Assembly: GCA_010015655.1 (NCBI GenBank)
Contig: ML976681.1
Span: 208,703-272,702, forward strand
Direction: 5' to 3'
Source of the DNA: Bimuria novae-zelandiae CBS 107.79
Lineage: Eukaryota; Ascomycota; Dothideomycetes; Pleosporales; Didymosphaeriaceae
Length of the DNA: 64,000 nucleotides
Shown: positions 58,110-64,000 of the stretch, piece by piece
How the letters are laid out: every line of letters begins with the position of its first letter
Position numbering within the stretch: the first letter of the stretch is position 1
The notes under the pieces: model-generated
The model's input: the letters and a program-made list of their open reading frames with translations, nothing else
The model's database searches: none
What the model was told of the DNA's origin: nothing
Program-made: the position numbers and the translations under genes

Positions 58110-59212
58110 AATCTCTAAAACTGACTCTGATAGAATATATCCAACTATGTACTACTAACGATAGTATAAAACCACTCCAGCGAATACTAAATATATACTA
58201 TTAACTATAGTATAATACCTCTATAGCGCCTACCTATAGTACTTAAAGAAGTTACCTACAGAGCTTTTATAGCATACACTTAATATAGCTTCCTTTAAAA
58301 AATACTTAAATTTATCGTACGCCTTAGCGCCCTAGTAATACTACTAGATCTAGGTCTTTAACGCCTTAAAGGTCTGCTTAATTAGATTTATATTAGGTAA
58401 GTAAGGAGGCAGAAACTCTATAATTACGCCTGCCTCTGCGTATATATTAGCCAGCCTTACTAATTAATAGATAGACGCGTTGTTAAGGACTATTACTAAG
58501 CGTTTTCTTAGCTAAGGACTGTAGTGTAGGAGTACTTAATTAGCAATAAAGTCCTCTATTAGCTCCGCAGTAATCGCTCCCTAAAAAATTATATAGGCGA
58601 GGTATCTGTTAACGTCTATAGCTAGCAGTAAGCTCCACCTCTCTAAGCGCTTAGCTAAGTAGCTAACGTAGTAGGCTATATTAACTTTACTCTAACTATA
58701 CTTTTAATCCCTTATACGCTCGTTGCAAGCGCTCTTATTAAGATAGATAATTTAATTAAGTTAATAGATTTGCTAGTAACGCGCTTAAAAGGCTTAATAG
58801 AGACCCTTATAACGCTCCTTAGCTACCTTTAAGACTACCTTCTTACTCCATCGCATGGCTTTAAGCTCTTTATCTAAAGTTATAAGGGATATCTTGACGT
58901 TATACTTATTATATAAGAAGTCCTGTATCTTATCTATATAAGATATTAGCTTACTACGTAGCATCTTAAGCAGCGCGTCTCTATAGCATTACTTAAGTAA
59001 AGGTAGCCTGCCACGACGTACGTATCTTAGCCTAATTAGCTTACTAAAGACTTTTAGGTTAAGCCTATATTTGCGTACTATTTTTGGGTCGACGCCAAGC
59101 TCTTTATAGATAGCTTTATTATTTTTCCTATTGTTAACGCGATCTATAATAGCCTAGATAAGTAATTACTATAGGTAGTGCCTAGTAGGTCTCCCTAGAT
59201 CCTGCGGCATTA
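58110..59212 (-). pseudogene. X transposase (mariner-type DDE), catalytic acids lost
   Basis: ATG 59212 opens MPQDLGRPTRHYL. Then NKAIYKELGVDPKIVRKYRL (helix-turn-helix), AMRWSKKVVLKVAKERYKGL, YLNKSACNERI, WSLLLAIDVNRYLAYIIF, RKRLVIVLNNASIY, VIIEFLPPYLPNINLIKQTF and KALK. The family has FxDESACNE, VxDNASxH and LxxIE at the three catalytic positions. Here these read Asn, Asn and Lys, each reachable by one G-to-A change. The gene is therefore dead at every catalytic residue as well as by stops. Confidence 0.83.
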
Positions 59213-59316
59213 TTTACCTAGGGTGAATATTCCGTGTAATCATTTTATCGCTCACAAAACAGGTGTACGAAAGTGTTGGTGAGGAACCGATTACTAAGTG
59301 CTAACAGAAAAATCCG

Positions 59317-59344
59317 CCAAAGTGGGGCGGGACGGTATTTCGGA
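59317..59344 (-). repeat. X right inverted repeat core
   Basis: CCAAAGTGGGGCGGGACGG then TATTTCGGA. Outside it lies AACGACAA and then TA at 59353. Confidence 0.88.
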
Positions 59345-59352
59345 AACGACAA

Positions 59353-60056
59353 TAGTAGTAGCCCTAGTGCTACTCTAGTTACTACTAGAGGTAGTGTACC
59401 CTGTGCTTAAGGGATTCGCGCTAGTAGCTACGTTTGCCTATATTTTTAGCTCTATAACCTTACTATAGTTATAGCTACTATCGCTAGTACTAGTGCTAGC
59501 GTTAGTGTTAATACTCTTAGTATGGTCTGTGCGCAAGAGGCTTAGCGCTAAGGTAAAGTTTTTTAGGGCCTATATAACGCGCTGGTGGAGGGCGTTAGCG
59601 ACTACTTACTTTTTAGGGAGCTTATAGGCATTAAGGTAGCTATCTATAGCTTGTGCTAGGGTGTAGATTATGGCCTCCTAGGTGGCGGTAGCTTGTTTAG
59701 CGGCCGTGATGTGGGTTATTAGGGCTTTAGTTACTATAGTAGTAGCTAGCGCGTTTCTGGTCTGCACTCCTCTACTTAGGTTAAGATATAGTATTACTAC
59801 TACATGCTATTACGGCTGTCTCCTTAAGGGGTAGCTTATATTAAGGTGCCTCGCTAACTCTAGGTTAGCGGGGCGGGTTACTATAGAGGCTTCTAGGGGG
59901 AGTCTCGCAGGCGTCTCTATGCTATTATTTACTAGCTATAGGCACTGCAGGGGCAGAGGATAGCATAGAGATAGGTTTTAGGTAATTTTAAGATTAAATC
60001 TAATAAAAAATATACAGATTTCAACAGGTTCTCAAAATTCAGAAGTTGGTGAAGGT
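59353..60056 (-). pseudogene. LINE L 5' end and ORF1 N-terminal part
   Basis: The minus-strand continuation of LINE L beyond P2 and X. It is a Ser/Ala-rich, low-complexity coding-like stretch consistent with the ORF1 N-terminus, then a 5' UTR ending in CACCTTCACCAACTTCTG next to the TSD. No specific motif is readable; assignment rests on position. Confidence 0.6.
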
Positions 60057-60070
60057 GAGCAAGTATTCTA
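60057..60070 (+). repeat. Target-site duplication of LINE L (right copy)
   Basis: GAGCAAGTATTCTA, matching 30821-30834 with one C-to-T change. The G2 pol frame continues through it. Confidence 0.88.
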
Positions 60071-61920
60071 AACGCTACGGAAAGCATGTATTACGCCACT
60101 AGTCCTTATACACTTTCAGGACAACAAACCTCTGCGTATCGAAACAGACGTAAGCGACTTAGTAGTTAGAGCATGCGCAAAACAAGAGAAGAATGGTAAA
60201 TAGCACCTAATTGCATACTACGCACACAAGTTTACACCCGAAGAATCACGATACGAAGTATACAACAAAGAACTACTCGTAATTATAAAAGCTATTAAAC
60301 ACTAGAGGATCTATGCACATAGTTACTTAGAACTTACGATCTTTATAAACTACAAAAACATCACACGTTTCACAACCACGAAAGAACTGAACCAACGATA
60401 AGGAAGATAGTTAGAAACACTAGGATAATATAAATTTAAAATTATGTACACCCTAGACAAGGGAAACGGACGAGCAGACGCTTTTAGTAGAATAAATAAT
60501 AATAAAGAAAAGGTTAAAACCTACTCCGTAATACTAAAGAAAAATCCTAATAGTTCCTTAGAACTGACGGCAGAACTTAATTAACTCCTTATACTCACAC
60601 GGGAAGTACTAAAGGAATAATAGATAGAGGTTATATAATAATACCACGACGACCCTGCGTATGGACACTCTAGAATTAGAAAAATAATAGAGCTAATCCA
60701 AAGGAACTACAGCTTTAAAGGAATTAAGAAAGTAGTAACAACCTATATACGCAAATGCACAGATTACTAGCGCAATAAACACGTAATACATCCTAAATAC
60801 AGAGAAATGCAAGCCATCCAGATACCCACAGCACCATGGGAAGACATCGCAATAGACTTTATTACAGAATTGCCAAAGTTAAAGGATCCCACAAACGGAG
60901 TAAGTTACGACGTAATACTAGTAATCGTGTGCAGATTCACTAAATACGTAAAATTACTACTATGTAAAAAGGTAATAATAGCAACGGAACTAGCGTTCCT
61001 TATTCTAGATTAACTTGTACGACATTATGGCATTCCTAAGACAATTATTAGCGATAGAGACAAACTCTTTACTTCGAACTACTAGATAACACTTATGGCA
61101 CTTATTAGAACAAAACGAAAACTATTAATAGCCTACCACCCACAGACGGACGGACAAACAGAACGTTCGAATTAAACAATAAAAACGTACCTACGCATCT
61201 ACTACAACAACTAAAAGAATAACTAGATTTCCCTATTATTAATAGTATAATTAGCATATAACAACAAGATATTAGTAGTAACTGGATACACACCGTTCTA
61301 TGTAAACCACGGAAGATATCTACATCTCTTTAATTAGACATTTCCTACTGCTATTAGAGCGGAAGAAGCCATTAACACGGCTATAAAAATAAAAGAAATA
61401 CATTAATAACTCCAAAAGAACCTTGAGAAAGCTTAACAGCAAAGCATTTCCTATACGAACTAAAAAAGAAAAACAGCACCTTAGCTAAAGAAGGGGGATA
61501 AAGCATATCTGCTTACGAAAAATCTTCGAACCTAGAAGAAAAAGCACAAGAAACTGGATTATATCAAGGTTAGGCTATTTTTTATTTCCGAATAAATATC
61601 ACCGGTTAACTACTAATTAGAATTACCACTAGACGCCAAAATACACCCAGTATTCTACATAGACTAATTAGAACCAGCGGACCTAGAGACACTAGTCGAA
61701 ACCACCTTCTATTACTAGTCAGAGGAAGAAACCGAATTCGAAGTTAAGAAGATACTACAACACACGGATTAGCCACGAACCTACTTAATTAAGTGGAAAG
61801 GATATCTACACTTAGAAGACATATAGAAACTAGAAGCAAACTTTAATAACTATTACTAATTATTAGCATAATACTATTGTTAGACTACAAGAAGGAATTA
61901 GGAACGATTAGAGGAGAACC
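60071..61920 (+). pseudogene. pol: G2 pol, second part: RNase H, integrase, chromodomain
   Basis: RNase H reads LRIETDVSDLVV, AYYAHKFTPEESRYEVYNKE and TRFTTTKELNQR (60130-60400). The integrase zinc region YHDDPAYGHSRIRKIIELIQ leads into the core PWEDIAIDFITELPKLKDPT (60825-60900; Asp at 60855), GIPKTIISDRDKLF (Asp at 61053) and HPQTDGQTERSN (Glu at 61161). All three catalytic acids are kept. A chromodomain TYLIKWKGYLHLEDI lies near 61780-61830. An open run at 60807-61013 is part of integrase. Stops elsewhere inactivate the gene. Confidence 0.93.
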
Positions 61921-61980
61921 TGATAAAAATTCGTTAAGAAAATCTATTAATAGATTAGGAAAGGGATTATTAGCCTGTGA

Positions 61981-62480
61981 CTAGCCTAGATTAGTAAAGA
62001 AATTGTTTTAGAACGAAGCATCTGCACTTGAGCTCTTTATCTCTTACACCTTATCCTAGGCGTCTAGTAACTTCCTATCCCGACGCGCGAATAACCTCTT
62101 ATAACTCTTAATCTCTAATAACTTATACTTATAGTAAATAAGTTTTTATTAACTGCGTAACGCTTCTTCCTTAGCGCGAGCTAACGCTAATTATTTTTTA
62201 CGCTCCTTATTCTCTACCTTCTCCCACTCCTCTTTAGGAATAAATAATTTACACTTGCTCCTTGCAGCGATACAACCAGCGCAATAACTAGATGTAGTAT
62301 TTATAAAATAATAAATATTTAGCTTTTTGTAGCGACTATAACGAAAAGGCATCTCTTTACTACTCCCTTTAACACGACAAATGCGATTACGCCGCTCTTA
62401 GGTTAAAGTCTTCTTGCGAGGCGCGCGCGCTTTACAAGACTTAAGATCTTTAGGTATAGTTAGGAAGGCATTAAGGCTAG
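61981..62480 (-). pseudogene. Antisense Zn2Cys6-like gene between G2 pol and 3' LTR
   Basis: The minus strand from about 62480 reads KSCKARAPRKKTL, ERRNRICRVKGSSKEMPF, RYSRYKKLNIYYF, SSYCAGCIAARSKCKLFIPK, EEWEKVENKERKK, LALARAKEEALRS, KRLFARRDRKLLDA. One frame runs from 62352 to the TAG at 61981 (124 codons) with six TAG/TAA changes. The second half of a Zn2Cys6 cluster (CX2CX6C) is intact; the first half reads YX2YX5Y, explained by Cys-to-Tyr RIP. A coiled, charged region follows. Fungal genomes hold a similar hypothetical family. Role in the element is unknown; DNA binding is inferred. Confidence 0.65.
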
Positions 62481-62506
62481 AACGCGAAAACAGCGACTCA
62501 CGCGGG

Positions 62507-62515
62507 TATTTATAT
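62507..62515 (-). promoter_or_regulatory. TATA-like box upstream of the antisense frame
   Basis: The minus strand reads ATATAAATA, upstream of the antisense coding region and close to the 3' LTR edge. It would suit an independent antisense promoter, but in TA-rich RIP sequence such words arise by chance. Confidence 0.3.
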
Positions 62516-62588
62516 GCGACGACCGTATCTATAGCTAAGGGGCGCGGAACGAGGATACCAAGGACGCTATCTAGAAGAGGGGAGGTAA

Positions 62589-62701
62589 TGTTAGGATCTA
62601 AACATGTATAGAACGCGGAGGACTAACAGGCCTTAGTAGAAGTGACACTTGGCGGGGTCGCGTAACCGAGGTTACGTGATGTACCATCTAGCCAAGACAT
62701 A
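62589..62701 (+). repeat. G2 3' LTR, first 113 bp, cut by pogo P3
   Basis: TGTTAGGATCTAAACATG starts it, after the purine tract GAAGAGGGGAGG. It matches 26973-27085 up to GCCAAGACATA, where P3 begins at the TA. The rest lies beyond the window. Confidence 0.9.
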
Positions 62702-63578
62702 ACGTGTCCGTGCACCCAATGCACGGATTCAGCCAATACACGCCGAACACCATAAACGCTCTATTAGAAATAAGGCTGCAGAACCACCCACAAACAATAT
62801 TATTATAAGATTTTCTACTAGGATAGTAAATCGATAGCTGCGATTCATTTGCACTATTTAAATCTATTTGGAAGCTTAACGTCGCGGCCGCTCCGTGTGG
62901 ATTTGGTTAGGGCAGCAGATGCGCCCTTTAAGGCCTCCCTAACATCCGTAGCATTAACAACACGTTTCTGACGCTTTCTGCTCTGTGGAGATGGCTGAGA
63001 AGCTTTTCTCTTACTCCTTTAGGATAGTTGTAGAGCCTTTTTAGCGTTATCGGCAGACTTCTAGGCAGTGCGCTAAGCTGCCTTTTTAGCTCTCTCCTTC
63101 TCCTTTACCTTCTTCGCTGCCTCTCTCGCTGCACGCTTTTCTTGCTAGATTTTCTCCTTATATAGCTTAGCTACCTTCTTTAGCTTTGCTATTTTTACTT
63201 TTTAAAGCTATTGCTGCTTATCCTCTTACTCCTTAATTAATTAATAATAACGTGCCTCCCTTACTTTCCTTAGTAACTATAAGATAGCCCCACTATAATA
63301 CTCTTAGCGCTATTAAAGGTCTAGAGCTTTACTCTTCTTATTACGCTTCTTCTTAATAGATAGCGCCTGCCTAAGCCCATCGTTATCATGCTTAAGCAGC
63401 TTATTTTTAATAGATAGGTAGTAGAGTAATTAATAAAGCTTCTGTGTATTCTTGCTACTTTAATTACTTACTGCAGAGCGTACAAGCCTATCTATCTTTC
63501 TCTAGTTATGATCGCTAAGCCCTGATAAGGAGCTATTACCTAATTCTTAATCCTGGGTGAACCTATTAAGGATAGGGT

Positions 63579-63592
63579 TAGGATTAGGTGGC
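63579..63592 (+). repeat. 14-bp target word in P3
   Basis: TAGGATTAGGTGGC (one C-to-T) directly before the S3 tail, at the same transposase codon as the array in P2. Confidence 0.9.
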
Positions 63593-64000
63593 TTAGTTGG
63601 TTGGTTAGTATTCATTTTTCGTCTAGTTAATGGGGATTAAGTCCACTATCTCGCCTCCCGAAGGGCATATACGACGTGCTAAGCTATAGAATTATAGTAC
63701 TAATATACTACTTTAGAAAGCATTTCTTGCCTGCGTAGGTATTACTACTATTTTAAGCTACAGCTCCCCTTTCCGTTGGGGAGACTAAGTAGTGTATGTA
63801 CATTAGAGTAAATCCTTTATGTGTGTTTAGAGGCAGTTTAGTGCTATAAGAAGAAAGAAAAGGAAAGAGTAAATAGGTGTAGAGAGCTAGTGCTCTGTTA
63901 AATTAGAGCCGTGGCTCTGCGCGAGGAGAGCCTTTGTACCAGGCTTGGCGATGCCTGTGTCGAAGGAGATAGGTGTAGTAGGAAGGTAGAGCCAGGCCTG
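63593..64000 (-). mobile_element. Non-autonomous retroelement S3, 3' part, runs off the window
   Basis: Colinear with S1 and S2 from the tail (TTAGTTGGTTGGTTAG) through the LINE-shared 3' region into the S-specific part with the first copy of its internal repeat (from about 63880). Truncated by the window end. Confidence 0.88.

Larger units (their letters stand above)
55981..59352. mobile_element. Inverted-repeat DNA transposon X with two genes (3.4 kb)
   Basis: A 28-bp inverted repeat (CCGAAATACCGTCCCGCCCC core) lies at 55990-56017 and 59317-59344. If imperfect outer bases are included, the element runs from TA at 55979 to TA at 59353, the target expected of its mariner-type transposase. 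Inside are a minus-strand transposase and a converging plus-strand gene of unknown function. At 3.4 kb it is longer than a normal mariner. It sits in ORF1 of LINE L. The outer boundaries are tentative. Confidence 0.7.
30835..60056 (-). mobile_element. Tad1-type LINE L, about 6 kb, broken by four DNA transposons
   Basis: Minus-strand pieces at 59353-60056, 37636-39963, 34647-35998 and 30835-32508 give ORF1 with zinc knuckles, endonuclease, reverse transcriptase and RNase H in order. This is the domain order of Tad1 LINEs. The 3' end at 30835 carries a short (CTA)n tail. Removing P1, the Tc1-like element, P2 and X leaves about 6.0-6.1 kb, the same as LINE A and LINE B (6033 bp each). A TSD brackets the whole. 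It is a different subfamily from A/B, with another tail and another target. Confidence 0.9.
26973..62701 (+). mobile_element. Ty3/gypsy chromovirus G2, split by a 29-kb nest
   Basis: The 5' LTR begins at 26973 (TGTTAGGATC) and the identical start recurs at 62589, where the 3' LTR is cut by pogo P3. Between them lie gag, protease and RT up to 30834, and RNase H, integrase and chromodomain from 60071. The pol frame rejoins exactly across the interruption once a 14-16 bp duplication is allowed. Without the nest the visible part is about 6.5 kb. An antisense frame lies between pol and the 3' LTR. The 5' end cuts copia B3. Confidence 0.93.
62702..64000 (-). mobile_element. pogo-like element P3, left part only
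   Basis: It starts (A)CGTGTCCGTGCACCCAATG after a TA. Its 891 bases up to the 14-bp word equal the corresponding 891 bases of P2 in length and content, including the transposase C-terminus (63110-63570 region, NHDWRK-like and Lys-rich tail). The inverted-repeat region differs from P2 by more than RIP changes. The right end is outside the window. Confidence 0.85.

Noticed and set aside
62414..62611. 65-codon plus-strand frame before the G2 3' LTR
   Set aside because: Lies opposite the antisense Zn2Cys6-like region and has no resemblance to any family.
1..64000. Host genes, tRNA or rRNA genes
   Set aside because: I looked on both strands for recognisable conserved proteins, tRNA-like box A/B pairs and rRNA words and found none outside mobile elements. 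Absence by eye is not proof for degraded or very short RNA genes.

Overview
This window looks like a transposon graveyard from a filamentous ascomycete (Pezizomycotina). I find no host gene, tRNA or rRNA in its 64 kb. Everything I can name is a mobile element: Ty1/copia and Ty3/gypsy retrotransposons, Tad1-type LINEs, pogo/Fot1-like and Tc1-like DNA transposons. Almost all reading frames carry TAG/TAA where the family has CAG/CAA/TGG, Asp-to-Asn, Cys-to-Tyr and Pro-to-Leu changes, and an excess of TpA. That is the signature of repeat-induced point mutation (RIP), which is restricted to fungi. The class of fungus is inferred; I do not claim a species.

The elements are stacked inside one another, and target-site duplications (TSDs) let much of the order be read. 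Left block: a minus-strand Ty3/gypsy element G1 (about 1620-6976) abuts a copia remnant B1 (6977-7592, resuming at 17929-19325). B1 is split by copia A1 (7593-17923, TSD ACTAG), which is itself split by copia A2 (8134-13342, minus, TSD TAAGC). A further copia, B2 (19326-25487, minus, 240-bp LTRs), lies between B1 and a third related fragment, B3 (25488-26972), but has no matching TSD.

Right block: Ty3/gypsy G2 starts at 26973 inside B3 and runs to the window end. Its pol frame stops at 30834 and resumes at 60071, because a Tad1-like LINE (L) inserted there with a 14-16 bp TSD. LINE L has been expanded from about 6 kb to 29 kb by a pogo element (P1, 32511-34644), a Tc1-like element (36005-37629), a second pogo (P2, 39966-55978) and a two-gene inverted-repeat element (X, about 55981-59352). 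P2 in turn holds an array LINE A - S1 - LINE B - S2, in which every member is flanked by the same 14-bp target word. The 3' LTR of G2 is cut by a third pogo (P3, from 62702), which carries another S copy at exactly the same target.

The parts most worth attention are: (1) the LINE/S pair, which share both termini and repeatedly use one target inside pogo transposase genes; (2) a Tc1-like transposase gene, almost intact, whose insertion duplicated about 4-6 bp rather than TA; (3) an antisense open frame with a Zn2Cys6-like cysteine pattern between pol and the 3' LTR of G2, with a TATA-like box upstream; (4) element X, which pairs a mariner-type transposase with a second, unrelated fungal protein of unknown function. 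All assignments come from reading translations and repeats by eye; copy numbers and percent identities were not computed.
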